Shown here piece by piece: positions 45,405-54,451 of a stretch of 64,000 nucleotides of DNA. The stretch spans positions 2,049,001 to 2,113,000 of the forward strand of contig NZ_CM001023.1 in assembly GCF_000166275.1 (NCBI RefSeq), read 5' to 3'. The notes beneath the pieces were generated by a model. That model ran no database searches, was not told where the DNA came from, and saw only the letters and a program-made list of their open reading frames with translations. The translations under genes were made by a program, and so were the position numbers. How positions within the stretch are numbered: the stretch's first letter is position 1; each line of letters starts with the position of its first letter. This DNA is from Algoriphagus machipongonensis (GTDB lineage: Bacteria; Bacteroidota; Bacteroidia; Cytophagales; Cyclobacteriaceae).

Positions 45405-46700
45405 ATGAGTCAGTTCCATAAATACGTTTTTATAAGAGGAGCTAAAAAGAGGAATCCTTTAATTTTCAAGCATTTTAAAGATTTGAAAGAATCCGAAATT
45501 TGGAGCAAGGAAGAATTACTGAAGCTTAATGAACAAAGATTAAGGGATTTATGTGTTTTCTCTTTCAACAATAGTCCATTTTATAAGAAGAGGTTTTTGG
45601 AGGTAGGATTTGATCCAGAAAAAGATTGGTCTTTGGAAGGGTTTAAAAAAATCCCTTTTACAACCAAAGCAGATTTGATTTCAAGAAATGAAGAGATCCA
45701 TACACCAAGCCATTTTTTTAGGAAAAGATTCTATGTGGAAACTTCTGGAACTTCTGGGCAAATATTAACCTTCCACAGGGATGAAAGTTGGGATTCATTT
45801 AACAGAGCTAGCATTTGGAGAGGATACTCTTGGTTTGGTGCCAATCCATGGGATAAGAAATTATATTTCTGGGGCTATAACACAGCCAAATTAAAAAGAG
45901 CCAAGTTAAGGCTGATGGATTTTTTGGTGAATAGGTTTCGTCTTTTTGATTTCGAACCTAAAAAACTTCAAAAGCTTATTCCCAAGCTATCCCAAGTGAA
46001 AATTATTGAGGGCTATAGTAGTATGATTTATGAGTTGGCCAATGTATTGGATGGGAAGGGAGTGAAATTCCCAAACCTATGCATGGTCAAAGGTACTTCG
46101 GAGAAAATTTTCCCTCACTATCAGGAGATAGCCCAAAAAATTTATGGAATGAGGATAGTAAGCGAATACGGTTCTACTGAGTCTGGAATCATTGCTTTTG
46201 AATGCCCTGACGGAAATATGCACATTAATTTGGAAGGAGTATTTGTTGAAAAAGATCCTGAGGATGGAGGAATCATAGTCACCAATTTACAGAGCTATTC
46301 TTTTCCTTCTATTCGATATAAACTTGGTGATCAAATTGAATTAGCAGATCCCGACTTTGAATGCTCCTGTGGTATGAAGCATCCGGTTTTGAAAGAAGTC
46401 ACTGGAAGGATTGGGAAAAATATTCAAGGTTCCGACAGAAATTACCCTAGCCTGACTTTGTATTACATATTCAAGAATATTTACTTCAATCAAGATCGAA
46501 AAATCGATTTTCAAGCCCATCAATACGAAAAAGGGAAGCTCCAAATCTGGTTGAAAGAACCAGTGACTAAGGAGTTGAGAAATATGATTTTAAATGAATC
46601 GAATAACTATTTTTCAGATATTTCATTGGAATTACTGGAAAATCATGACTTCAGACAACAAGCGGGAAAGCTTCGGGATTTTGTTTCCCATATCGAATAA
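45405..46700 (+). CDS. PaaK/CapK-family adenylate-forming enzyme
   Basis: The 431-residue protein belongs to the phenylacetate-CoA ligase (PaaK) branch of the ANL superfamily. FNNSPFYKKRF is typical of its N terminus, VETSGTSGQILTFHRDE is the phosphate-binding loop, and SEYGSTESGIIAFECP the A5-like motif. Four cysteines, among them those in FECP and FECSCG, may bind zinc, as in PaaK relatives. CapK-type members occur in capsule loci without proven substrate; activation of an acid for N- or O-acylation of a sugar is a reasonable guess. It lies between GT4 and asnB genes. Confidence 0.82.
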   Translation: MSQFHKYVFIRGAKKRNPLIFKHFKDLKESEIWSKEELLKLNEQRLRDLCVFSFNNSPFYKKRFLEVGFDPEKDWSLEGFKKIPFTTKADLISRNEEIHTPSHFFRKRFYVETSGTSGQILTFHRDESWDSFNRASIWRGYSWFGANPWDKKLYFWGYNTAKLKRAKLRLMDFLVNRFRLFDFEPKKLQKLIPKLSQVKIIEGYSSMIYELANVLDGKGVKFPNLCMVKGTSEKIFPHYQEIAQKIYGMRIVSEYGSTESGIIAFECPDGNMHINLEGVFVEKDPEDGGIIVTNLQSYSFPSIRYKLGDQIELADPDFECSCGMKHPVLKEVTGRIGKNIQGSDRNYPSLTLYYIFKNIYFNQDRKIDFQAHQYEKGKLQIWLKEPVTKELRNMILNESNNYFSDISLELLENHDFRQQAGKLRDFVSHIE

Positions 46701-46735
46701 ATCGCTCCAATAATCATTAATCTTATTAAATCTTT

Positions 46736-48580
46736 ATGTGCGGAATCGCCGGATTAATTTATAAACAAGGTAAACAGGTGTCCCTTGAGACATTGGAAAG
46801 AATGGGAGATAGTATTGCTCACCGCGGACCAAATGCCTCAGGAACTTTTTTTGAAAATCATGTAGGCTTTGTTCACAGAAGGTTATCCATTTTGGATCTT
46901 TCTGAGGCAGGAAACCAACCTTATCAATCTGAATGTAAACGCTATGTACTGGTTTTCAATGGTGAGATTTTCAATTTCAAAGAGTTTTATCCTGAATTAA
47001 AAAACAAGGGATATGTTTTCCACTCCACTTCTGATACAGAGGTTCTACTGTATTTGTTAATGGAGTATGGGTTGCAAGTTTTAGAAAGACTCAATGGTTT
47101 TTTTGCATTCTCCTTTTGGGATAGAGAGAAGCAGGAATTGACTTTAGTACGGGATCGTTTTGGAGTAAAACCCTTATTCGTTTACAGTGATAGCGAGCTT
47201 TTTACTTTTGGGAGTGAACCCAAAGCCATATTTCAAGCTGGAGCAAAGAAAGAAATGAATGATCAGGCTCTACCTGAATTGTTTTATTACCGATATGTCT
47301 CTGGTGAAAGAACCATGTTTAAGGGAGTGAAAAGAATTCTGCCAGGGTACCAGATTAAAGTAAATGCTGAAGGAGAAGTTATAGAAGAAAAAAGATGGTT
47401 TTCTCTAAAAGACGAAGCTCAGAAGCATGCTGCTATTTCCAATCCATATGATTGGTATGAGGAGACTTTTGATAAATCCATTGCTTATAGAATGATTTCG
47501 GATGTTCCAGTCGGTACACTCCTAAGTGGAGGGCTTGATTCGAGTTCGGTATTGTATAGCCAGGTAAATCAAGGTTATAAAGGATTGAGCGCATGGAATA
47601 TCTCTTTCCAAAACTATCAGCATGATGAATCTACAGTAGCATCTCAGTTTGCAAAGAGTCTGGATGTAGATTTTTATACCAAAGAGTTTAAGGGGGAAGA
47701 ATTGATGGGGCTAGTTTTGGAGTCAATCAAAAATCATGATGAACCCCTAATGCATCTTCAAGATGGACATATCCTAGGTATTTCCAGATTTGCTAAGGAG
47801 AAAGTTTCTGTTTTACTAAGTGGGGAAGGAGCTGATGAAATTTTAGGTGGATATGTAAGGTACAAAGTGCATGACAAAGCTTGGAGATATCAACTGCTTC
47901 AGGCCTTGCAATATGTTCCAGATAGATTCTTAAACACAGATAGGCTCAAGAAAATGAAGCGATACTTGAAATCCGGTAACGAGGATTTCCAGATGATGAG
48001 TAATTCAAATGAGATATTCCTATCAGATTTTGATGGAATGGGAGTTCAGTTGGGGGATTTAAATGTAGAATTTCGCCAAAGAATTTTAGAGGAGGCTAAA
48101 TCACTTTATCCTTCCAATAGATTTAGACAATTGCTATACTTGGAGCAACATACCCATTTATATACATTGAATGATAGAAATGACAGGACCACAATGGGGG
48201 CATCCATTGAATGTAGAGATCCGTTTTTAGATCCAAATCTAGTGATAGGTACAGCTAGCTTGGAGGATAAATATTTTGATTCGGAAGGAAAAGGGAAAAA
48301 ATTGCTTTTTAACTCTATAGGAAAGCACTTACCCGATTACATTACTAAACATCCGAAAATAGGTCTTTCTGTGCCATGGAATGAGTACTTCCTCAAGCAA
48401 GAGGAGTTCAAGAGTCATTTCGACCAATTGGAGAAGAGCCCCATTTTTGAGGCGCCGATTTTTCAGAAAATGAACATTAAAAAAATAAAAGCTGATTTTG
48501 TCCAAGATAATACTCAAAACTATGGGCTAATCAGGCAGTTTTTCTTTCTCTCACTTTGGCATAAAGTTCATTTCGAATAA
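46736..48580 (+). CDS. asnB: Asparagine synthase-like glutamine amidotransferase, copy 2
   Basis: The 614-residue protein begins MCGIAGLIY with nucleophile Cys2. RGPNASGTF and FNGEIFNF mark the glutaminase domain, and SGGLDSS (about residue 263) the ATP-binding site, followed by EGADEILGGY and SIECRDPFLD. The catalytic set is complete. It is not a close copy of the product at 32998: wording of most motifs differs, so the two probably amidate different acids. A 35-bp gap precedes it, one of the larger ones in unit 2. Confidence 0.9.
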   Translation: MCGIAGLIYKQGKQVSLETLERMGDSIAHRGPNASGTFFENHVGFVHRRLSILDLSEAGNQPYQSECKRYVLVFNGEIFNFKEFYPELKNKGYVFHSTSDTEVLLYLLMEYGLQVLERLNGFFAFSFWDREKQELTLVRDRFGVKPLFVYSDSELFTFGSEPKAIFQAGAKKEMNDQALPELFYYRYVSGERTMFKGVKRILPGYQIKVNAEGEVIEEKRWFSLKDEAQKHAAISNPYDWYEETFDKSIAYRMISDVPVGTLLSGGLDSSSVLYSQVNQGYKGLSAWNISFQNYQHDESTVASQFAKSLDVDFYTKEFKGEELMGLVLESIKNHDEPLMHLQDGHILGISRFAKEKVSVLLSGEGADEILGGYVRYKVHDKAWRYQLLQALQYVPDRFLNTDRLKKMKRYLKSGNEDFQMMSNSNEIFLSDFDGMGVQLGDLNVEFRQRILEEAKSLYPSNRFRQLLYLEQHTHLYTLNDRNDRTTMGASIECRDPFLDPNLVIGTASLEDKYFDSEGKGKKLLFNSIGKHLPDYITKHPKIGLSVPWNEYFLKQEEFKSHFDQLEKSPIFEAPIFQKMNIKKIKADFVQDNTQNYGLIRQFFFLSLWHKVHFE

Positions 48581-48595
48581 ACCCTATCTCCTTAC

Positions 48596-49636
48596 ATGGT
48601 TAAACTATTTATTGGCGAAGGGGATTTTAAATCGAACCCTTTATTTGAGATTTTTCAATATGAGGAAAATGGAAGCATTGGGATTTCTCCTTTGGCAAAG
48701 CCATTTTTCCGAAAAGTAGAGGAGGCTCAAGATGCTGACTGGTTATTAATGCCGGTTTTTATTACCAGTCTAACCTCTCCAAAAGGGCAAGAGTTGATAA
48801 AGGAATTTGTTAACCTTGGGAAAAAGTGCCAAAAGCCGGTAGGAGTGTTTTCAAACTCAGATTACTTGACTGATCCTGGCTCCAAGGATGTCTGGATATT
48901 TTCGCCAGGTACTTACCGCTCAATCCAAAATCTCGTTGAGCTTCCTGCTGTCATCCCATTTGACCCGGTAGAGAAGTGGTTTAAAGGAGATTGGAGGCCA
49001 CTTGATAAATCAAAAAGTAATTCCTTGGGTTTTTGTGGTCAGGCGACCTTACACCCATTAAAGGCTTTAAAGGACTATTTGAAACTGAGCCAAGTTAGGA
49101 AAGAGATAGATCGTGGAATTTCTCCATTTCTATATGTGCCATTCTTTTTACCGGTTTGGGAAAGAGGAAGGCTATTAAAAAACCTATCGAAGCATAAGTC
49201 TTTAAAAACAGATTTTGTGCTTAGGCAAAAATACCGAGGAGGTTATGGTTCGGAGGAGCATGCAATTAAAACAGAAAGAGAATTCTTTGAGAATATTGAA
49301 AAGAACCTTTTTACACTTTGCTTAAGAGGTTCGGGTAATTACTCTGTAAGATTTTATCAAACACTCGCAATGGGGAGAATTCCTGTATTGATAGATACAG
49401 ATTCTAATTTGCCTTATGAAGATGTTATCCCATATCAGGATTTAATAGTGAAAGTCCCTTACTCTGAGAGGACTGAAGTGGGATCAGCCATTCAAAAGTT
49501 TTTGGAAGGAAAGTCAGATGAGGATCTGCAAAAAATTCAATCGAAATGTAGACAGGTATGGAAAGATGCTTTTCAACCGCCTGGTAGTTTAGAGTTTTTT
49601 GCAAAGAAATTAAATAGGATTGCCCTGAATAAATAA
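48596..49636 (+). CDS. Exostosin-like (GT47-type) glycosyltransferase
   Basis: A 346-residue protein. The diagnostic C-terminal region reads LCLRGSGNYSVRFYQTLAMG followed by RIPVLIDTDSNLPYEDVIPY, which is the conserved part of the exostosin family (PF03016). No signal peptide or membrane helix is present, so it acts in the cytoplasm. Relatives are retaining or inverting enzymes making glucuronosyl, galactosyl or arabinosyl links; the specificity here is open. It starts 15 bp after AsnB. Confidence 0.75.
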   Translation: MVKLFIGEGDFKSNPLFEIFQYEENGSIGISPLAKPFFRKVEEAQDADWLLMPVFITSLTSPKGQELIKEFVNLGKKCQKPVGVFSNSDYLTDPGSKDVWIFSPGTYRSIQNLVELPAVIPFDPVEKWFKGDWRPLDKSKSNSLGFCGQATLHPLKALKDYLKLSQVRKEIDRGISPFLYVPFFLPVWERGRLLKNLSKHKSLKTDFVLRQKYRGGYGSEEHAIKTEREFFENIEKNLFTLCLRGSGNYSVRFYQTLAMGRIPVLIDTDSNLPYEDVIPYQDLIVKVPYSERTEVGSAIQKFLEGKSDEDLQKIQSKCRQVWKDAFQPPGSLEFFAKKLNRIALNK

Positions 49637-49657
49637 TCAAGTTATTCTTAGCCAAAA

Positions 49658-50614
49658 ATGTCCGTAATAACCGTTTTAAATATCCCAAATTATTATTGCT
49701 CATACTATTTAAAGGGAATGAGTGATAATTTTACACTGAAGTTTCATGCGGACCAAGGATTTGAAAAGTGGAATGGAAAACCCTTTTTGATTTTTGAGTT
49801 TCAAAATAAATTGGTTGCAATCGATAATGATGATCCCATTGGCGTTCATCAGGATTTATATGACCAAGTTGATTTTTATTTTGCAACAAACAAGTTGCTT
49901 GATAAAATAGACTACCAGCAAGAAAATGTATTGCCCCTGTTCCCACATTACCCAATTAATAATTGGACTGGCTATGCCAAATTATTTGGCTTTAATTGGT
50001 TTTCTCAGGTGGGAGGAAAAGCTTGTTTAAAAGATATTTATGCACAAAGAAGAAGGCCGGCATACCAAAATTATGAGCCTTCTTATGATTTTTCTCCTTA
50101 TGTTTTTTTCGCAGGCTCTATCTGGAAAAAAGAACAATGGGCGAATGAGGTAAGAGCCTCATTTATTTCTGCTTGTATCAAGAATCCAAATCTCACTTTT
50201 GAAGGTGGATTATTGCCAAGAACAGATGGGGATAATTTGGGCTTTGACGAAGTGTTAAGTAAGAAAAGGTATTCTTCAGTTGAGTTTTCAAATAACTCAG
50301 CGAAATCACTTGTTGCTTTTAATAATCCAGCCGTTTTGGGTGCAATTAGTTGGAGGGTAGCCGAACTTTTCAATCGAGGCTCTTTTATTTTAAACTTACC
50401 TTGGATGATTGACTTACCGATTGCTCCCAAACATGGAGAAGAGATACATATCCTTCAAGATATCAATGAAGTTTCAGAGTTTTTAGATTTTATTCTTTCC
50501 AATCCGGAGTACCATAAAAAAGTTTGTTTGGGTGGTAAATCCTATTTTGAAAAACATTGTACCCCTCAATCACAAGTTCATTTTATTTTAGAAAAGGTGA
50601 CTTCTCAACCTTAA
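49658..50614 (+). CDS. Probable glycosyltransferase, family uncertain
   Basis: The 318-residue protein has no membrane segments. The middle shows YDFSPYVFFAGSIWKKEQWANEV and the C-terminal part SWRVAELFNRGSFILNLPW followed by HILQDINEVSEFLDFI, an arrangement like the donor half of GT-B enzymes in which a truncated C-terminal domain resembles the Glyco_trans_1_2 family. No catalytic residues can be named. Its place between an exostosin-like gene and the arabinofuranose module supports a transferase role. Confidence 0.55.
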   Translation: MSVITVLNIPNYYCSYYLKGMSDNFTLKFHADQGFEKWNGKPFLIFEFQNKLVAIDNDDPIGVHQDLYDQVDFYFATNKLLDKIDYQQENVLPLFPHYPINNWTGYAKLFGFNWFSQVGGKACLKDIYAQRRRPAYQNYEPSYDFSPYVFFAGSIWKKEQWANEVRASFISACIKNPNLTFEGGLLPRTDGDNLGFDEVLSKKRYSSVEFSNNSAKSLVAFNNPAVLGAISWRVAELFNRGSFILNLPWMIDLPIAPKHGEEIHILQDINEVSEFLDFILSNPEYHKKVCLGGKSYFEKHCTPQSQVHFILEKVTSQP

Positions 50615-50620
50615 AACCCT

Positions 50621-51481
50621 ATGTTTAGATCTATCATTAAATTGATAAGAGTCAAGCACTGGATGAAAAACATGTTTGTTTTTCTTCCAATGTTTTTTGC
50701 TGGTGCCTTTTCTTTGATTTTTCAAAGTGAGGTAATTTTACTTTTTGTTTCTTTTTGTTTAGCTGCATCATCCATTTATATTTTAAATGACATTGTAGAT
50801 GTAGAAAATGATCGGCTACATCCTAAAAAAAAGAAAAGACCGATTGCTAGCGGTGAAATTCCAATAAAAACGGCTTACGTCATTTTAGGGGTGTTTTTTC
50901 TTGGCTTTGTAAGCACATTATTATTTCTAGGGAGTTCGGCTTGGTTTGTTCTGGGGTATTTTGTCATGAATATTCTATACTCTTTTTACCTAAAGAATAT
51001 CTCATTGGTGGATGTTTCCTGTATAAGTCTAGGTTTTGTTTTGAGGGTTATGGCAGGAGGTAGCGAAGCTGGAATATATGTTTCGCACTGGATGATTATT
51101 TTGATCTTCTTATTAACCATTGCCTTAGCCTTTGCTAAAAGAAGGGATGATCTGGTAATAGATGATAATAGAACTGTTTTTCGAAAGTCAAGCAAAGGAT
51201 ATTCTTTAGCTTTTCTAGATATTGCTAAGGCCATATCTTTTTCTATTACGCTTATTTCCTATATTCTATATTCCATTTCTCCAGAAACTGTAGCGAGTTT
51301 AGGCACAGATAAAATGTACATTACATCTCTTTTCGTATTTCTGGGAATCATGAGGTATTTGCAGATAACCATCATAGATAGAAATTCTGGCTCGCCTGTA
51401 GAGGTACTTTTAAATGATAGATTCCTTCAAATTAATATCTTGATTTGGTTCGGGATTATGGCATATTTCATCTATGGTTAA
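50621..51481 (+). CDS. UbiA-family polyprenyl-phosphate phosphoribosyltransferase (DPPR synthase-like)
   Basis: A 286-residue membrane protein with about eight or nine helices. The UbiA metal-binding motif is NDIVDVENDRLHPKKKKRPIASG, almost the same as that of mycobacterial Rv3806c, with its typical short N terminus IRVKHWMKNMFVFLP. That enzyme transfers 5-phosphoribose from PRPP to decaprenyl phosphate. Quinone-making UbiA proteins look different at these positions. The next three pathway activities are encoded directly downstream, which fixes the call. It overlaps the dprE1 gene by 8 bp. Confidence 0.88.
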   Translation: MFRSIIKLIRVKHWMKNMFVFLPMFFAGAFSLIFQSEVILLFVSFCLAASSIYILNDIVDVENDRLHPKKKKRPIASGEIPIKTAYVILGVFFLGFVSTLLFLGSSAWFVLGYFVMNILYSFYLKNISLVDVSCISLGFVLRVMAGGSEAGIYVSHWMIILIFLLTIALAFAKRRDDLVIDDNRTVFRKSSKGYSLAFLDIAKAISFSITLISYILYSISPETVASLGTDKMYITSLFVFLGIMRYLQITIIDRNSGSPVEVLLNDRFLQINILIWFGIMAYFIYG

Positions 51482-52781
51482 GATTTCTAATTGGGGATTA
51501 TATCCTAAAATTGATGCCCAAGAAACTAGTCCGGCAAGTGTTTCTGAAATTCAAAAATACCTGAACGAACATCAAGATTTCATCCCAAGAGGAAATGGAA
51601 GATGTTATGGAGATAGTTCTTTAGCAAAAGAAATTTGTTCCACCCTAAAGTTGAATAAGTTCATCTCATTTGATAAAAAAGAGGGGATTATTCAATGCGA
51701 ATCAGGAGTGATGCTCAGTGATATTCTAAAAGTAGCGGTACAAAAAAAATTCTTTTTACCAGTTACCCCAGGAACTAAATTTATCACTATTGGAGGCGCC
51801 ATTGCATCCAATGTCCATGGTAAGAATCATCATAAAGAAGGAGCTTTTTCCCAGTTTGTACTGGCTTTTGAACTCCTTAAAGAAGATGGAGAAATCCTGC
51901 ATTGCTCGAGAGAAGATAATCCTGACTTATTTAGAAAAACCATTGGCGGAATGGGCTTAACAGGAGTGATCTTAACTGCTACCATCCAATTAAAGCCAAT
52001 TGAGACATCTTATATTCGTCAAAAAGCCATTAAGGCTTCTTCAATTGATGAATTGATGGATTTGTTTGATCAATACCAAGATTATACTTATTCAGTGGCA
52101 TGGATAGACTGCCTAAAATCTGGTAAGAATATGGGGAGAGCTATCCTGATGCTCGGGGAACATGCATCTAAGGAAGAAATCAAAGGTCTAAACATCAAAG
52201 ATCCATTGTCTCTTCACTCAGAGAAACAATTTAAAATACCTTTCTCATTTCCTTCTTTTACCCTGAATAGTTTAACAATATCAATTTTTAATTTTTTATA
52301 CTATTCAAAGCAGCAGAAGAAGGAAGTTAATAATATCATCCATTACAACCCCTATTTTTATCCTTTGGATATCCTTTCCAACTGGAATCTCATTTACGGT
52401 AAAAAGGGGTTTGTACAATATCAGTTTGCGATTCCTTTTGAAAATGGACGAGAAGGGATGAAGAAAATTCTTAATAAAATTTCAGAATCAAGGACTGGTT
52501 CTTTTCTAGCGGTTTTAAAAACTTTTGGAGAAGCAGATGAAGTTTCTTCTTCTCTTTCATTTCCCATGAAAGGCTACACTCTTGCCTTGGATTTTAAAGT
52601 AAATGCAAAAGTTTTGAATTTACTGGAAGAGTTGGATCAAATCGTCTTGCAATATGGAGGGAAACTCTATTTGGCGAAAGACTCCAGGATGAGTAAAGAA
52701 CTATTTAAAAAAACATACAGCCTAAATTTTTCACACCCAGTAAATTTTAACTCTTTACAATCTCGACGATTAGGAATATGA
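51474..52781 (+). CDS. dprE1: DprE1-like FAD oxidoreductase (polyprenylphosphoryl-ribose 2-oxidase)
   Basis: The 435-residue flavoprotein matches mycobacterial DprE1 throughout. Shared parts include PRGNGRCYGDSSLA and VTPGTKFITIGGAIASNVHGKNHH for FAD binding, GGMGLTGVIL, and FVQYQFAIP. The conserved lysine is near position 402 in AKDSRMS. It oxidises the 2-hydroxyl of polyprenylphosphoryl ribose, the first half of epimerisation to arabinose. At the place of the benzothiazinone-reactive Cys387 of M. tuberculosis the motif here is TLALDF, with Ala (about residue 371). It overlaps the GT-C gene by 4 bp. Confidence 0.92.
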   Translation: MVKISNWGLYPKIDAQETSPASVSEIQKYLNEHQDFIPRGNGRCYGDSSLAKEICSTLKLNKFISFDKKEGIIQCESGVMLSDILKVAVQKKFFLPVTPGTKFITIGGAIASNVHGKNHHKEGAFSQFVLAFELLKEDGEILHCSREDNPDLFRKTIGGMGLTGVILTATIQLKPIETSYIRQKAIKASSIDELMDLFDQYQDYTYSVAWIDCLKSGKNMGRAILMLGEHASKEEIKGLNIKDPLSLHSEKQFKIPFSFPSFTLNSLTISIFNFLYYSKQQKKEVNNIIHYNPYFYPLDILSNWNLIYGKKGFVQYQFAIPFENGREGMKKILNKISESRTGSFLAVLKTFGEADEVSSSLSFPMKGYTLALDFKVNAKVLNLLEELDQIVLQYGGKLYLAKDSRMSKELFKKTYSLNFSHPVNFNSLQSRRLGI

Positions 52782-54451
52782 GTCTACAAAATTCTTTAAA
52801 GCCATATCTACTTTCTATGGTTTTAATTATCCTGGCTTCCATTATGGTCTATTTTACCAATGGGAGGTCATTATTGGGTATAGATGATGCCAACATATAC
52901 ATGGTTTATATGAGAAATTTCTCGGATGGCTATGGCTTTGTTTACAATATAGGAGGGGATAAAGTCCAAGGGTTCACCTCTTTACTTTGGACATTAATAG
53001 GTTCTTTAATGTTTACTATCTCTTCTCAGCCGGAGATTTTACTCCTGATATTGAACACCTTGATTGTGACATTTGCACTAGGTCAAATAATAATTTACAT
53101 CCAGAAAAATCTAACCCGTATTCCAGAAAATAAATGGATCTATATCCTCTTGTTTTTTGGATTTCTATTAGTCATCCCTGGCTATTTTGAGTGGACTATT
53201 TTTTCACTTTTAGAAACCGGTTTATGGAGTGCCTTATTGACAGGATTTACCTTAAACATACTGAATGACTCTAAAAGAAAAGACCTGAAAGCTGTGGATC
53301 CTCTTTTTGCTGTGATGCTAGTAATTTCTTTAATAACCAGACCGGAGTCTATGCTTTGGGGTTTATTCTTTTTGACTGCCAAAGCCTTTCTATACATTAA
53401 ATCAAAAAGCTTTACTCCTAAATCCTTTATAGCATTTGGAACCTATTTATTGATTTTTAGTATTGGACTGGCAATAGTGCTGACTTGGAGAACTATTTAT
53501 TTTGGCTACCCTCTTCCCAATACTTTCTACGCTAAAGTTTCTGAGGATATTTTCAGTAATTTATTCTACGGTATTTTCTATTTGTATAGAATATTTTTGG
53601 ATAATCCACTGATGATTTTGATTATCTTCATCTCCATCTATTTTTCTTACAAATCAATTATTAAAAATAAGATTAAGTTTGATTTTGATCTTATTTTTCT
53701 CACGCTGATTTTAGGTGTCACTCTATTTATTCCGATTTATACGGGTGGGGATCATTTCACCTATTCTAGATTTTTGCAGCCCACTTTGCCTTTGATCTAT
53801 CTTTTGTTGATGTATTGTCTGGATACTTATGGCGAAAAGGTTTCCTTCAAAGCCGCAGGGACGGCAATAGCGTTTGTTAGCTTTATCCCTAATGCCAACT
53901 TATATGAGAATATATTGTATCAAACATCGCCTCTGGCTCATGAATGGGGTTTGGCAAAAGGTGGAAGATTAGAAGGAGAAAGATTAAATGAGTTTTTCAA
54001 TGAGCTTGACACCTTGCCTTCACAAGGAGTACTGACAGCAGGGGGAGTGGCTTATTCTTATCGGGGTGAAACAAATGATTTGCTGGGATTGAATAATGAA
54101 GAGATGGCACATGCAGATGAAGATAGAGATCTAGAGGGACCTAAAAACCATAGTGGTTTTGATAAAGAAGTTTTTTATAATCAAGAACCTGATTTATTCT
54201 TCTTGTCTGGTGGTTTCTATGATGAGTCAGAAGCTGAGTACCTTACATCCCTTGAGGTGGGAGATTTCTCTGCAGAAGTTTTTAAAAATATTTATGAAGA
54301 TGAGAAGTTCAAAGAAATGTATTCAGCGGTTTTGATAGACAATCCTAATTTGAATTATTCATTAGCTGTATTTGCATCACGAGATTTTCTGGACGAACTC
54401 AAAGAAACCGATTTTATTATCAAAGAGCTAAGCGTAACTGTAGATGAGTAA
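52778..54451 (+). CDS. GT-C-fold membrane glycosyltransferase, candidate arabinofuranosyltransferase
   Basis: A 557-residue protein with about ten helices in the first 370 residues and a soluble C-terminal domain. LLGIDDANIYMVYMRN, in the first periplasmic loop, holds the Asp-Asp pair of GT-C enzymes; GFVYNIGGDKVQGFTSLLWTL resembles the equivalent region of mycobacterial AftB. Such enzymes use polyprenyl-phosphate sugars at the outer face of the inner membrane. Lying between dprE1 and dprE2 with overlaps on both sides (4 and 8 bp), it is the best candidate to use the lipid-linked arabinofuranose made here. The acceptor is unknown. Confidence 0.75.
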   Translation: MSLQNSLKPYLLSMVLIILASIMVYFTNGRSLLGIDDANIYMVYMRNFSDGYGFVYNIGGDKVQGFTSLLWTLIGSLMFTISSQPEILLLILNTLIVTFALGQIIIYIQKNLTRIPENKWIYILLFFGFLLVIPGYFEWTIFSLLETGLWSALLTGFTLNILNDSKRKDLKAVDPLFAVMLVISLITRPESMLWGLFFLTAKAFLYIKSKSFTPKSFIAFGTYLLIFSIGLAIVLTWRTIYFGYPLPNTFYAKVSEDIFSNLFYGIFYLYRIFLDNPLMILIIFISIYFSYKSIIKNKIKFDFDLIFLTLILGVTLFIPIYTGGDHFTYSRFLQPTLPLIYLLLMYCLDTYGEKVSFKAAGTAIAFVSFIPNANLYENILYQTSPLAHEWGLAKGGRLEGERLNEFFNELDTLPSQGVLTAGGVAYSYRGETNDLLGLNNEEMAHADEDRDLEGPKNHSGFDKEVFYNQEPDLFFLSGGFYDESEAEYLTSLEVGDFSAEVFKNIYEDEKFKEMYSAVLIDNPNLNYSLAVFASRDFLDELKETDFIIKELSVTVDE

